Assembly: GCA_039931555.1 (NCBI GenBank)
Contig: JBDTRP010000070.1
Location: forward strand, 1 to 64,000
DNA: 64,000 nt
Source: JAENVT01 sp039931555
GTDB taxonomy: Bacteria > Actinomycetota > Acidimicrobiia > Acidimicrobiales > Ilumatobacteraceae
Direction of reading: 5' to 3'
The notes beneath the pieces were generated by a model. The model saw only the letters and a program-made list of their open reading frames with translations, was not told the DNA's origin and made no database searches. Below, in pieces: positions 9,041-17,491 of this stretch. The stretch's first letter is position 1. Every line of letters starts with the position of its first letter. A program made the translations under genes and the position numbers.

Positions 9041-10492
9041 TCAGGCCAGCAGGGCCAGAAGATCCGCTCGTCGTTTGGGCCCCAGCGCCGGCTCGGGCAG
9101 GCGGTTGTCGCGGTCCTGCCACACCGCCAGCACGCGAGCACCTACATCGGGATCCTTGATCATCGCGTCCGGCGCAGTCAGCAGGTTGAGGGCCCGGAAG
9201 AACGCCCGCAGCACCACCGCGTCGCGGCGAAGTGCAGGGAGCAGGCCATCGCGGAACACGGCGCGCATGAAGCTGCGCTGGTCGGTCGGGTCGCCGTCGG
9301 GGTCGTCTCCCGCCAGCAGGGCCGCGGCGACACGCCTGGCCTCCGCGTCCTGCTCGACGCTGGCGCGGTACCACGGGTGGATCTCGGCACGCAGCGCCGC
9401 CTCATAGGCCACGAGCATCGCCGCGGGGTCCCCCGGGTTGGCATCGACCGCGGCGACCATCAGGTGCGCGCCCCAGAACGCCGTCGAGCACCCGCGGCCA
9501 TACAGAGGATTGGTGCACAGCACCGCATCGCCGATCGGGATGAAGCCGGTCGCGACGGGTTGGCCGTCGACCACGTACTGGCGGCGCAGGTTGACCAGGC
9601 CGGCCATCGCGTGGACCGATTCGGTGATCGGTTCGGCCCGGCCGTCGAGCCACGGGGCGGTCGCGATCAACTGGCGGGCACAGGAGTCGAACGTCTCGGT
9701 GTCCAGCAGCCGCCGTCGCAGCTCCTGGTCGTCGGTCGGTGTCGCCAGCGTGACGGAGAACGTGCGGTTGTCGCCGACGAAGACGCCGTACTTCAGGTAC
9801 CCGAGGTCGCCACCGATCGGGCCGGTGCGCGGTGGATAGCCGGCGCCCTCTGCCAACCGATAGAAGCGGCTGAAGTAGACGATCCCCGTGTCGTCTGCCT
9901 CCTCGTCGACCGGGGCACAACCGATCTCGCGCAGCCAATCCGACAGCGCGCTCCGCCGTCCGCCGGCAACCACGACCAGGTCGCTCGCAGACTGGCTCGC
10001 GTCGGCCAGGCGCACGCCGCTGATGTGGGGTGTGGCGCCGGCATCCACCGGATCGGCCACGAGTCCGTTGACGGCCACGCCGGTGCGGAACTCGACGCGA
10101 CCTTCGGCCAATGCGGCTCGCCGCAACACCCACTCGAACGTCGTGCGACGACAGGCCAGCATCGACAGGTCGTCGTCGTTGGGCTCGGGCACGAAGTCGA
10201 CCATGGTTGCCGGCAGATCCTCACCGAAGCGCATCTCGGTGGCGCCCTCGTCGAGCAGTTGCTGGTAGATGTCGGCGTAGTCCATCTTCAGCAACCCGAC
10301 CAGCCGGGCCAGGAAAGCATGGCTGTGCCGCACCTGCGGTGCGCCGCGACGATCCCACTCGAACGCCTCGTCGGCTGAGTTCGGCATCGGCGTGTCGTCG
10401 CGCTCGAACACGGTCACGCTGTGCCCGCGGCGTGCCAGGGCCAGGGCCGCACCGAGACCAGCGACACCTCCGCCGACGACCGCCACTTCCAT
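9041..10492 (-). CDS. FAD-dependent oxidoreductase (monooxygenase-like)
   Basis: Flavoprotein of the FAD_binding_3/geranylgeranyl-reductase-like superfamily. The N-terminal Rossmann motif VVGGGVAGLGAALALARRGH ends in an acidic strand (VFERD). A second FAD contact, IPIGDAVLCTNPLYGRGCS, lies near residue 325. The chain is 483 residues, with no membrane segment. Substrate is unknown; related actinobacterial proteins are annotated as hydroxylases or reductases. ATG 10492 follows TAGTGT by 7 bases. It is divergent from groL across about 200 bases. Confidence 0.8.
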   Translation of the reverse strand: MEVAVVGGGVAGLGAALALARRGHSVTVFERDDTPMPNSADEAFEWDRRGAPQVRHSHAFLARLVGLLKMDYADIYQQLLDEGATEMRFGEDLPATMVDFVPEPNDDDLSMLACRRTTFEWVLRRAALAEGRVEFRTGVAVNGLVADPVDAGATPHISGVRLADASQSASDLVVVAGGRRSALSDWLREIGCAPVDEEADDTGIVYFSRFYRLAEGAGYPPRTGPIGGDLGYLKYGVFVGDNRTFSVTLATPTDDQELRRRLLDTETFDSCARQLIATAPWLDGRAEPITESVHAMAGLVNLRRQYVVDGQPVATGFIPIGDAVLCTNPLYGRGCSTAFWGAHLMVAAVDANPGDPAAMLVAYEAALRAEIHPWYRASVEQDAEARRVAAALLAGDDPDGDPTDQRSFMRAVFRDGLLPALRRDAVVLRAFFRALNLLTAPDAMIKDPDVGARVLAVWQDRDNRLPEPALGPKRRADLLALLA

Positions 10493-10499
10493 CGCCGCG

Positions 10500-10505
10500 A
10501 CACTA
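10500..10505 (-). promoter_or_regulatory. -10 element of a predicted leaderless promoter (oxidoreductase)
   Basis: TAGTGT on the minus strand, 7 bases before ATG 10492. Confidence 0.55.
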
Positions 10506-10614
10506 ACGGCACGCCCGCCGATCCCCGATGGCAGGTGGTCGCGCCGTGACCGTCGTGGCGACGGTCGGGCCGCGTCCGGACGGAGGTGACCGGCGCATGG
10601 GCAGGGTTGCCGGA

Positions 10615-10664
10615 TTAGCACTCGACGGTCTAGAGTGCTAGCACTCTCGCACTGTGAGTGCGAA
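10615..10664 (+). promoter_or_regulatory. Two overlapping CIRCE (HrcA) operators upstream of groL
   Basis: The first CIRCE is TTAGCACTC (10615-10623), a 9-base spacer, and GAGTGCTAG (10633-10641). A second inverted repeat begins inside the first one's right arm: CTAGCACTC (10638-10646), a 9-base spacer, and GAGTGCGAA (10656-10664). They share the CTAG at 10638-10641, so the units are offset by 23 bp. TTGCCG (10607-10612) and TAGAGT (10631-10636), 18 bases apart, could be the -35 and -10, which would place the -10 inside the first operator. HrcA repression is known for CIRCE; the double arrangement is read from the sequence. Confidence 0.9.
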
Positions 10665-10696
10665 TGACATATCCCCTCATCGTGGAGGCACACGCA

Positions 10697-12316
10697 ATGG
10701 CGAAAATGATCGCATTTGACGAGCAGGCTCGTCGCGCACTGGAAGCTGGCATGAACAAGCTCGCCGACGCGGTGCGCGTCACCCTGGGGCCGAAGGGCCG
10801 CAACGTCGTGTTGGAGAAGAAGTGGGGCGCACCCACCATTACGAACGACGGCGTGTCCATTGCCAAGGAGATCGATCTCGAGGATCCCTACGAGAAGATC
10901 GGCGCCGAGCTGGTCAAAGAGGTCGCCAAGAAGACCGACGATGTCGCCGGTGACGGCACCACGACAGCGACGGTCCTGGCATGGAGCATGGTCCACGAGG
11001 GCCTGCGCAACGTCGCTGCCGGCGCCAACCCGATGACCCTGAAGAAGGGCATCGAGGCCGCAGTCGAAGCAGCAGTCGCATCGATCAAGGACCTGGCCAA
11101 AGAGGTCGACTCGAAGGATCAGATCGCCCAGGTCGCCTCGATCTCGGCAGCCGACAACGAGATCGGTCAGATGATCTCGGAGGCCATCGACAAGGTCGGC
11201 AAGGATGGCGTCATCACCGTCGAGGAGAGCCAGACCTTCGGCATGGAGATGGACCTCGTCGAGGGCATGCGCTTCGACAAGGGCTACATCTCGCCCTACT
11301 TCGCCACCGACATGGAGCGCATGGAATCGGTCCTCGACGACCCGTACCTGCTCCTCGTCTCGTCGAAGATCTCGTCGGTACGCGACATGCTGCCGGTACT
11401 CGAGAAGGTCATGCAGGGTGGTCGCCCATTGGTGATCATCGCTGAAGACGTCGAGGGCGAGGCACTGGCGACCCTGGTCGTCAACAAGATCCGCGGCACG
11501 TTCAAGTCGGCGGCCGTCAAGGCTCCTGGCTTCGGCGAGCGCCGCAAGGCGATGCTGCAGGACATGGCCATCCTCACCGGTGGTCAGGTCATCAGCGAAG
11601 AAGTCGGGTTGAAGCTGGAGAACACCACGCTCGACCTGCTCGGTTCCGCCAAGAAGATCATCATCACCAAAGACGAGACCACCATCGTCGAAGGTGCCGG
11701 TTCGGAAGACGACATCAAGGGCCGGATCAACCAGATCAAGGCCGAGATCGACAACACCGACAGCGACTACGACCGTGAGAAGCTGCAAGAGCGTCTCGCC
11801 AAGCTCAGCGGCGGCGTTGCCGTGCTGAAGGTCGGCGCCGCCACCGAGGTGGAGCTGAAGGAGAAGAAGCACCGCATCGAAGATGCCGTGTCGACGACCA
11901 AGGCTGCCATCGAAGAAGGTGTCGTGCCCGGCGGTGGCGTTGCGTTGCTGCGTGCTCAGGCCGCCGTGATCGCTGTCGCCGACAGCTTGAAGGGTGACGA
12001 AGCGACTGGTGCCCGTTTGGTCGCCAAGAGCCTCGAAGCCCCGCTGAAGCAGATCGCCGAGAATGCCGGCATGGAAGGTGGCGTCGTCGTCGAGAAGGTC
12101 AAGAACCTCAGCGGCGCCGAAGGCCTCAATGCGGCCACCGGCGTCTACGAAGACCTCGTCAAGATCGGCGTCATCGACGCTGCCAAGGTGACCCGCTCGG
12201 CGCTGCAGAACGCAGCATCGATCGCAGCCCTGTTCCTCACCACGGAAGCTGTCGTCGCCGACAAGCCCGAGAAGGACGGCGGCGGCATGGGTGGCGGAGG
12301 CATGGAGGACTTCTAG
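10697..12316 (+). CDS. groL: Chaperonin GroEL (Hsp60)
   Basis: ATP-driven chaperonin ring subunit for folding cytosolic proteins. The 539-residue chain is full length, with VTLGPKGRNVVLEKKWGAP near the N-terminus, GDGTTTATVLA in the ATP site and a Gly-Met-rich tail (GGGMGGGGMEDF). The start is ATG 10697 (MAKMIAFDEQ), 8 bases after GGAGG. groES is not adjacent, so this is a stand-alone copy of the GroEL2/Hsp65 type common in actinobacteria. The tandem CIRCE upstream indicates HrcA-controlled heat induction. A perfect palindromic terminator follows. Confidence 0.97.
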   Translation: MAKMIAFDEQARRALEAGMNKLADAVRVTLGPKGRNVVLEKKWGAPTITNDGVSIAKEIDLEDPYEKIGAELVKEVAKKTDDVAGDGTTTATVLAWSMVHEGLRNVAAGANPMTLKKGIEAAVEAAVASIKDLAKEVDSKDQIAQVASISAADNEIGQMISEAIDKVGKDGVITVEESQTFGMEMDLVEGMRFDKGYISPYFATDMERMESVLDDPYLLLVSSKISSVRDMLPVLEKVMQGGRPLVIIAEDVEGEALATLVVNKIRGTFKSAAVKAPGFGERRKAMLQDMAILTGGQVISEEVGLKLENTTLDLLGSAKKIIITKDETTIVEGAGSEDDIKGRINQIKAEIDNTDSDYDREKLQERLAKLSGGVAVLKVGAATEVELKEKKHRIEDAVSTTKAAIEEGVVPGGGVALLRAQAAVIAVADSLKGDEATGARLVAKSLEAPLKQIAENAGMEGGVVVEKVKNLSGAEGLNAATGVYEDLVKIGVIDAAKVTRSALQNAASIAALFLTTEAVVADKPEKDGGGMGGGGMEDF

Positions 12317-12342
12317 TCCTCTCGCAGTTGCCAATTCGATTC

Positions 12343-12378
12343 GACGAAGGCCCCGAGCTCGAGCTCGGGGCCTTCGTC
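12343..12378 (+). terminator. Rho-independent terminator after groL
   Basis: A 36-base perfect palindrome, two 18-base arms beginning GACGAAGGCCCCGAG, lies 27 bases after the groL stop and is followed by a short T-rich stretch (ATTTTCGTT). It separates groL from the next lipoprotein gene. Confidence 0.85.
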
Positions 12379-12417
12379 ATTTTCGTTGCACGACTGCACA
12401 TGTCGTCCGGGCCCGCT

Positions 12418-12423
12418 TACACT
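12418..12423 (+). promoter_or_regulatory. -10 element of a predicted leaderless promoter (lipoprotein)
   Basis: TACACT lies 7 bases before ATG 12431. Confidence 0.6.
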
Positions 12424-12430
12424 CAGCATC

Positions 12431-13042
12431 ATGCGACGCACGCTTGTCATTCTCGGCCTGTGCGCGGCCCTTGCCGCCTGCTCGAACAGCGACGGCTCGA
12501 AGGCAGCCTCCACCAGCGCACCATCAGCGACGTCGACGGCGTCTCCGGCAACATCGCCGGCTGCCGTCTCCGCGACCTCCGCTGTGGCCCCCGTCGCGAC
12601 CGACGCCGCAGCGATACCTGACACCACCGTGGCGGTGGCGCCGCCAGGAACAGTCGACCCGTGCTCCATCGTGACCATCGACGATGTCGCCGCTGCCTTC
12701 GGTGGCTCCGTCGCTGCGGGCGTGATCAATCCGGACAATGGCGGTTGTGACTACGAGATCACCGGCCAGACCAACACCGGCCCCAGCGGGATCCTGACCC
12801 AGGTGTCGATCGAGTTCACCGGCGCCGACTTCGGCTCCTACGAGAAGACCAAAGTGGTCTTCCCCGACGTCGTGAAGGTCGACGGAGTGGGAAGTGAGGC
12901 CTACTACCTCAGCTTCGGATCACAGTTGCACGTCAACATCGGTGGTCAGGAGATGGTGATCTCCGGCCTGTTCCCGGGCGACGACACAGCGGTTCAAGCC
13001 GAGGTCGTCGCCTTCGGCAAGACGGTGGTCGGCAAGCTCTGA
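12431..13042 (+). CDS. Putative secreted lipoprotein (DUF3558-like)
   Basis: 203-residue lipoprotein of unknown role. The signal peptide MRRTLVILGLCAALAAC ends in lipobox LAAC. A low-complexity Ser/Ala/Thr/Pro linker covers about residues 20-75. The compact domain begins DPCSIVTIDDVAAAFGG, the layout of actinobacterial DUF3558-like lipoproteins, and keeps paired cysteines (C in DPCS and C in GGCDYEI). The start follows the TACACT hexamer. It is a single-gene unit between the groL terminator and a convergent MoaD-like gene 7 bases away. Confidence 0.75.
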   Translation: MRRTLVILGLCAALAACSNSDGSKAASTSAPSATSTASPATSPAAVSATSAVAPVATDAAAIPDTTVAVAPPGTVDPCSIVTIDDVAAAFGGSVAAGVINPDNGGCDYEITGQTNTGPSGILTQVSIEFTGADFGSYEKTKVVFPDVVKVDGVGSEAYYLSFGSQLHVNIGGQEMVISGLFPGDDTAVQAEVVAFGKTVVGKL

Positions 13043-13049
13043 GCGGCAT

Positions 13050-13325
13050 TCAGCCGCCGGCGACGGCGGGGATGATGCTGACGGTTTCGCCGTCGGGCAC
13101 CTTGGTGTCGACGCCGTCGAGGTAGCGCACATCGTCGTCGCTGACGAACACGTTGACGAACTTGCGCAGCGCGCCGGTGTCGTCGAAGAGGCGCTCGCGG
13201 AACCCCGGATGGGCGGTCTCGAGGTTGGCCAACACATCGGCCAAGGTGACGCCCTCGACCTGCACGGAGGACACACCGCCCGCAATCGGGCGCATCGTGG
13301 TGGGGATTCGAACGTTCACGGACAT
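13050..13325 (-). CDS. MoaD/ThiS-family ubiquitin-like sulfur carrier
   Basis: 91-residue beta-grasp protein whose C-terminus ends in VAGG, the diglycine tail that is adenylated and thiocarboxylated in sulfur carriers. The segments FVNVFVSDDDVRYLDG and VPDGETVSIIPAVAGG match the MoaD family. It could serve molybdopterin synthesis, cysteine synthesis (CysO-like) or thiamine synthesis; no partner gene is adjacent to decide. ATG 13325 has TAGGCT 7 bases upstream. About 180 bases between this gene and the next contain nothing recognisable. Confidence 0.85.
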   Translation of the reverse strand: MSVNVRIPTTMRPIAGGVSSVQVEGVTLADVLANLETAHPGFRERLFDDTGALRKFVNVFVSDDDVRYLDGVDTKVPDGETVSIIPAVAGG

Positions 13326-13332
13326 GGGCGAA

Positions 13333-13338
13333 AGCCTA
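13333..13338 (-). promoter_or_regulatory. -10 element of a predicted leaderless promoter (MoaD-like gene)
   Basis: TAGGCT on the minus strand, 7 bases before ATG 13325. Confidence 0.6.
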
Positions 13339-13504
13339 CCAACCGGGTCGGGATTCGAAACCCTCGAGGACGACGATTGTGTGCTACCCCAACGTCTGCA
13401 ACACGTAGCCGCCCTCGTGCACGAACACGGTCAGGCGATCGAGGTACACGAGCAGATCACCAACCAAGACAAACCCTCATCGGTGACCAACAAGGTGCTC
13501 CGAT

Positions 13505-14542
13505 TCACATCAGGTCCAGGAGCTCATCGATGGGGAGGGCTTCGGCGACGCGGCCGAAACGACCGGTCGTGGTGGTCGCCCGGAAGAGGCTGTCGATCAC
13601 GGCCTCTTCGGTCGCATCGACGGCAGCCTCGAACAGCCCGTTGAGATCACGGTCCGCCAACACATCGCGGCTGACGCGCCCACGGCCGTCGCGGGGAAGG
13701 CGCCCCGCCGTGGTGAAGGCGAGGAAGATCTCACCGCTGCCGTGGGTGGCGACCGAACCGGTACGGGCCAGGCCGAGGCCAGCGCGCCGTGCGACTCGTT
13801 GGCACTGCGCAGGCAGGATCGGCGCATCGGTTGCGATCACGACGATGCAGCTGCCCTCGGGCGCCTCGCGCTCGCCGCTGCGCCCGAGTTCGGCGAAGCG
13901 CCGACCGACCGGTGAACCGTTGACGCACAGCCGTTCCAACGCGCCGAAGTTGGTCATCACCAGCACGCCGATGGTGTGGTCATCGACACGACGGGACGCG
14001 GTCCCGATCCCGCCCTTCCAGCCGAGGCACGTCATGCCCGAGCCGGCGCCGATCGAACCGGCTTCGAACGCACCGGCGGCTGCCGCGGCGAAGGCCTCGG
14101 CAACGTGATGTGGGCGCACGGCCATGGCAGAGGGGTCGCTGAGCCATGAGTCGTCGCACTCGCCGACCACGGGGATCACGACGTCGTCGACAACGCCGGG
14201 CACGTCGCGCAGCGTGGCCTCGACGACCCCTTGATACGCCATGCCGACGCTCATGGTGGCGGTCAACACGATCGGCGTCTCCAACGTGCCCCATTCGCCG
14301 ATGGTGAGCGATCCGGTGAGCTCGCCTGCCCCGTTCAAGACGGCAGTGCCGGCAGCCATCGGACGTTGGAACAGAGAATCCAGCGTGTCGGGCACGATCG
14401 CCGTCACACCGGTGCAGTGCTCAGCGATCGTGGCATGCCCGACGCGCAGTCCGAGCACGTCGGTGATCGCGTTGAACTCGCCGGTCGGCAACGTGCCGAT
14501 CTCGATGCCGCAGTCCCGCGGGCGGGGGCGCTGCTGCTTCAT
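13505..14542 (-). CDS. P1 family (S58) aminopeptidase, DmpA-like
   Basis: Self-processing Ntn-hydrolase-like aminopeptidase of the DmpA/L-aminopeptidase D-esterase family. The precursor should cleave between Gly230 and Ser231 (APEG|SCIVVIATDAPI), freeing Ser as nucleophile; this motif and the following GLARTGS segment are intact. The oxyanion-hole region AGSIGAGSGMTCLGWKGGIG is also present. The 345-residue length is typical and there is no signal peptide. ATG 14542 has TACTGT 7 bases upstream. The promoter region, 37 bases, is shared with the divergent sarcosine-oxidase-like gene. Confidence 0.9.
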   Translation of the reverse strand: MKQQRPRPRDCGIEIGTLPTGEFNAITDVLGLRVGHATIAEHCTGVTAIVPDTLDSLFQRPMAAGTAVLNGAGELTGSLTIGEWGTLETPIVLTATMSVGMAYQGVVEATLRDVPGVVDDVVIPVVGECDDSWLSDPSAMAVRPHHVAEAFAAAAAGAFEAGSIGAGSGMTCLGWKGGIGTASRRVDDHTIGVLVMTNFGALERLCVNGSPVGRRFAELGRSGEREAPEGSCIVVIATDAPILPAQCQRVARRAGLGLARTGSVATHGSGEIFLAFTTAGRLPRDGRGRVSRDVLADRDLNGLFEAAVDATEEAVIDSLFRATTTTGRFGRVAEALPIDELLDLM

Positions 14543-14549
14543 GGCGCCG

Positions 14550-14572
14550 ACAGTACAACGACCGCCTACGGT
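14550..14572. promoter_or_regulatory. Divergent leaderless promoters between P1 peptidase and sarcosine-oxidase-like gene
   Basis: The minus-strand TACTGT occupies 14550-14555, 7 bases before ATG 14542. The plus-strand TACGGT occupies 14567-14572, 7 bases before GTG 14580. Both mRNAs would start at their start codons. Confidence 0.6.
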
Positions 14573-14579
14573 GCATCCC

Positions 14580-15743
14580 GTGCAGCGCTATGACCTTGCC
14601 ATCATCGGCCTCGGCGGCATCGGCAGCGCCACCGCCTGGTTCGCCGCGCGCGGCGGCCGGTCGGTTGTCGGACTGGAGCGCTTCGACCTCGGCGGGCATC
14701 ATCACGGCGCCTCGCACGATCACAGCCGAATCATCAGGCACAGCTACCACACGGCGCACTACGTGGATCTGACGCGGCTGGCCTACGACGCCTGGCGCGA
14801 CGTCGAGGCCGGTAGCGGCGAAACGTGTGTCCACCTCACTGGCGGGATCGACCTGTTCCCGCACGCCGCGGCGATCAACAGCGCGACGTACCGCGATGCG
14901 ATGCACGCTTGCAACGTCGAGTTCGACGACCTCACACCGGCGCAGGTCATGACTCGCTGGCCAGCGTGGAACGTCGCGCCGGATACCGAGGTGCTGTACC
15001 AAGCCAACACCGGCATCGTGTCGCCTGCGGCCACCGTTCCTTTGCTACAGCGCCTCGCAGCGGGTTGCGGCGCAGAGTTGCGCGGCAACACCGCGGTGAT
15101 GGCGATCGAGCCCGATGACGGCCTCACCATTCACCTGGCCGGCGGCGACACCGTGCGTGCGGCGCAGGTGGTGGTCTCGGCGGACGCGTGGACGGCGCAG
15201 CTGATCGAACCGCTGGGTGTCGCCCTGCCGTTGACGGTCACGCGCGAGCAGGTCACCTACTACGGCACCGATTCGGCGCAGCTGTTCGAGCAGGGCAACT
15301 TCCCGGTGTGGATCTGGATGGACGATCCGTCGTTCTACGGGTTCCCGACGTTCGGGCGGCCGGGCGTGAAGATCGCCCAGGACTGCGGCGGGCAACCAGT
15401 CGACCCCGACCGGCGGGGCTACGACGCCGATCCAGAGATCCTGGCGCGCACCGATTCGTTCGTCGCCGAGTCCTTCGGCGACCTGCTCGGGCCGGCGACG
15501 TTGACCACGACGTGCCTGTACACGCTGCCGCCCGATCGCGATTTCGTCGTCGACACTCTGCCGGATCATCCGAACGTGCACGTGGCGCTGGGCGCCGGCC
15601 ATGGGTACAAGTTCGTCGCCTGGTTCGGCAAGACACTCGCCACCCTCGCGGCAGGACGCGATCCAGGCTGCGACCTCACGCCGTTCCGTCTCGATCGGCC
15701 GGCATTGACCGACCCGTCATGGGAAGCGAACTGGCTGGTGTAG
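14580..15743 (+). CDS. Monomeric sarcosine oxidase / N-methyl amino acid oxidase-like flavoenzyme
   Basis: 387-residue FAD enzyme of the MSOX/SolA family that oxidises N-methyl amino acids to H2O2 and aldehyde. The Rossmann motif IIGLGGIGSATAWFAARGG begins at residue 8. The family motif is HHGASHDHSRIIRHSYH. The covalent-flavin segment CLYTLPPDRDFVVD carries the cysteine that tethers FAD in MSOX, followed by GAGHGYKFV. The start is GTG 14580, set by TACGGT 7 bases upstream and by the family N-terminus. The exact substrate (sarcosine, N-methyltryptophan, pipecolate) is open. Confidence 0.88.
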   Translation: MQRYDLAIIGLGGIGSATAWFAARGGRSVVGLERFDLGGHHHGASHDHSRIIRHSYHTAHYVDLTRLAYDAWRDVEAGSGETCVHLTGGIDLFPHAAAINSATYRDAMHACNVEFDDLTPAQVMTRWPAWNVAPDTEVLYQANTGIVSPAATVPLLQRLAAGCGAELRGNTAVMAIEPDDGLTIHLAGGDTVRAAQVVVSADAWTAQLIEPLGVALPLTVTREQVTYYGTDSAQLFEQGNFPVWIWMDDPSFYGFPTFGRPGVKIAQDCGGQPVDPDRRGYDADPEILARTDSFVAESFGDLLGPATLTTTCLYTLPPDRDFVVDTLPDHPNVHVALGAGHGYKFVAWFGKTLATLAAGRDPGCDLTPFRLDRPALTDPSWEANWLV

Positions 15744-15815
15744 AACCTGCGATTCTTTGCAGCGCCGCAGCGAGCTGTTGCGTGTGTGTCGTTGATGCTC
15801 ATCACCAGCACGTCA

Positions 15816-15844
15816 CACATTGGCCCACACATTGGCCCACACAT
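15816..15844 (+). repeat. 12-bp tandem repeat running into the sigma-factor start codon
   Basis: CACATTGGCCCA occurs twice head to tail (15816-15827 and 15828-15839), followed by a partial third copy, CACAT, whose last two bases begin the ATG at 15843. The core TTGGCC is a small palindrome. It could be a sigma or regulator site or a replication-slippage tract. Confidence 0.8.
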
Positions 15845-16340
15845 GACCGAACCCACCGAACTGGCGATCGTCGTCACCAGCTTCGAGGATCTGTACGTCC
15901 GCGAGTACCCCGGCCTGGTCGCGGTCGCCACGGTGTTGTCCGGCGACGACAGCGAGGATCTCGTCCAAGACGCGATGCTCCGAGCCTTCGTGAACTGGGA
16001 CAAGGTGCAACACCTCGAACGACCTGGCGGTTGGTGCCACCACGTGCTGGTCAACCTGTGTCGCAGCAGGCGGCGTCGACGGGTGACACAAGCGAGGTTC
16101 CTCTCCCGCTTGCGGCGAGAGGAGCCGTCCGCGCCCGCACCATCGGATGATGTGATGTCGTTCTGGTCGATGGTTCGTGAGCTTCCGGAGCGGCCACGTC
16201 TTGCTGTCGCGCTCTTCGACGCGGGCGATCGGACCGTGGTAGAGGTCGCCGGCATCCTCGGTGTCCCAGAAGGAACCGTACGAAGCGACCTGAGCCGGGC
16301 TCGTTCGTTCATGCTCAGCCGAATGGGACACCAGTCATGA
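15843..16340 (+). CDS. ECF RNA polymerase sigma factor
   Basis: 165-residue extracytoplasmic-function sigma factor. Region 2 spans about residues 12-80 (FEDLYVREYPGLVAVATVLS, then EDLVQDAMLRAFVNWDKV) and region 4 about 105-160, with VVEVAGILGVPEGTVRSDLS as the -35 recognition helix-turn-helix. The start at ATG 15843 gives the usual short N-terminus; upstream in-frame starts would add an odd His-rich leader encoded by a tandem repeat. The stop overlaps the next start (ATGA), so the sigma factor and its membrane partner form a typical sigma/anti-sigma operon. Confidence 0.9.
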   Translation: MTEPTELAIVVTSFEDLYVREYPGLVAVATVLSGDDSEDLVQDAMLRAFVNWDKVQHLERPGGWCHHVLVNLCRSRRRRRVTQARFLSRLRREEPSAPAPSDDVMSFWSMVRELPERPRLAVALFDAGDRTVVEVAGILGVPEGTVRSDLSRARSFMLSRMGHQS

Positions 16341-17354
16341 ACGACCCTCGCGAACAACCCGATGACATCTTCGAACGGACAGCGCGCCAGGCGGGTGCCG
16401 CGCTCCGGCGGCCGGCACCGATCGACGGCTTTTGCTCGCCTCAACTCGGCCCGCCGCCGGCAACGGGTCCTTCGCTTCTCGGTCGCGGTCGGGGCAACGG
16501 CGATCGTCTTGGTGGTCGGTCTCATCGTGTTGACACGTCCGTCCGATGACTCCGCCGCACCATCCGGCTCATCACCCACCATCAGCGCGCCGGCGACGAC
16601 GACCACAGCGGCACCCACCACGACTGCGTCGACCCTGGCTCCGCTCGCTCTCACCTACACATTGTCAGGAGTCGAGGGACTCGGGCCGATCGATGAGCCG
16701 GCATTGACTCACGTGAGCAGCTACACATCGATGGTTGCTGCCTGGTCCACTGGCAGTGGGGTGACCGAGGGCTATCTCGTCCTCACTGAGACATTCGCGC
16801 CGAAGTGGACGGCACCCGAAGGCTACGTCACATCGGTGAGCATCGACGTGCCCGACGGTCATGCATTTCTGGTGGCCGACAAGGGGTTCGAATCGCTGAC
16901 GAGCGCCACGCGGATCATGTGGTTGCACAGCGATGGTCGGCTGTGGACCGTCAGCAACTTCGGCCTCACCCCAGAGCGCTTGAAGGCGCTGACGCTTGCG
17001 ATCCTGCCGGGCTCAGGTCTGCCGTACGTGCTGCCCGACCCGTCGAGGGCGTTCATCGGGCTCAACACCGCCGAGGCGTACCAGTCGGTGCGTCAGGACT
17101 GGACCCTCGATCAGCACTTCCTCGAACTGGGCGTCTTCACGGGCGGGCTCGCACAACAGTTGGCAGATGCGGTACCGGTCTCCGTGGTCGAGCGGACCAT
17201 CGCCGGAGCGCAGGGGTACGTGATCTCGATGACCAACGGTCAGGTGAAACTCGTCTGGCCGACCGGCGACGGCGACCACTGGGGCTCGTTGCAGCTGAAC
17301 CCCGCGCTGGCCGGCCGACTCGACGAGATCGTGGCGGCGATCACTCCCCGCTGA
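16337..17354 (+). CDS. Membrane protein paired with the sigma factor (putative anti-sigma), apparent frameshift at 16430-16433
   Basis: The ATG at 16337 overlaps the sigma-factor stop. This frame has host-like codons for 32 residues (MNDPREQPDDIFERTARQAG, then AALRRPAPIDGF) and then degenerates. At TTTT 16430-16433 the coding signal moves to another frame, which runs to 17354. Removing one T would join GF to ARLNSARRRQRVLRF and give a ~338-residue protein: a short cytosolic N-terminus, one membrane helix (AVGATAIVLVVGLIVL), a Ser/Thr-rich linker and an outer domain. An internal ATG at 16362 exists, but the codons after it look unlike coding sequence. The cause could be a sequencing error, a mutation or a real slip. 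No zinc-finger anti-sigma motif is visible. Confidence 0.7.
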
Positions 17355-17363
17355 CCGGCCAGG

Positions 17364-17450
17364 TCAGCGGCGGCGACGGCTGAGGCCCAGGCCTCCGCCG
17401 GTCAGTACGAGGATGAGCACGATGATCAACAAGATTGTCAGCATGACCAT
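17364..17450 (-). CDS. 28-residue hydrophobic membrane peptide
   Basis: A very short open frame encodes MVMLTILLIIVLILVLTGGG followed by LGLSRRRR. It has one hydrophobic helix, a GGGLG turn and a basic tail, the plan of the small DUF3309-like membrane proteins found in many bacteria. A second ATG at 17444 would shorten it by two residues. No clear Shine-Dalgarno was seen. It ends 9 bases from the convergent membrane-protein gene. Function is unknown. Confidence 0.55.
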   Translation of the reverse strand: MVMLTILLIIVLILVLTGGGLGLSRRRR

Positions 17451-17491
17451 TGGCTACCCGTTCCGGCGTGGAACGAAACCGTCAGGTGCCC

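Noticed and set aside
9041..12334. A very long minus-strand open frame covering groL and the oxidoreductase
   Set aside because: Its first half is the antisense of groL, an unmistakable gene; only the part from ATG 10492 is a real flavoprotein.
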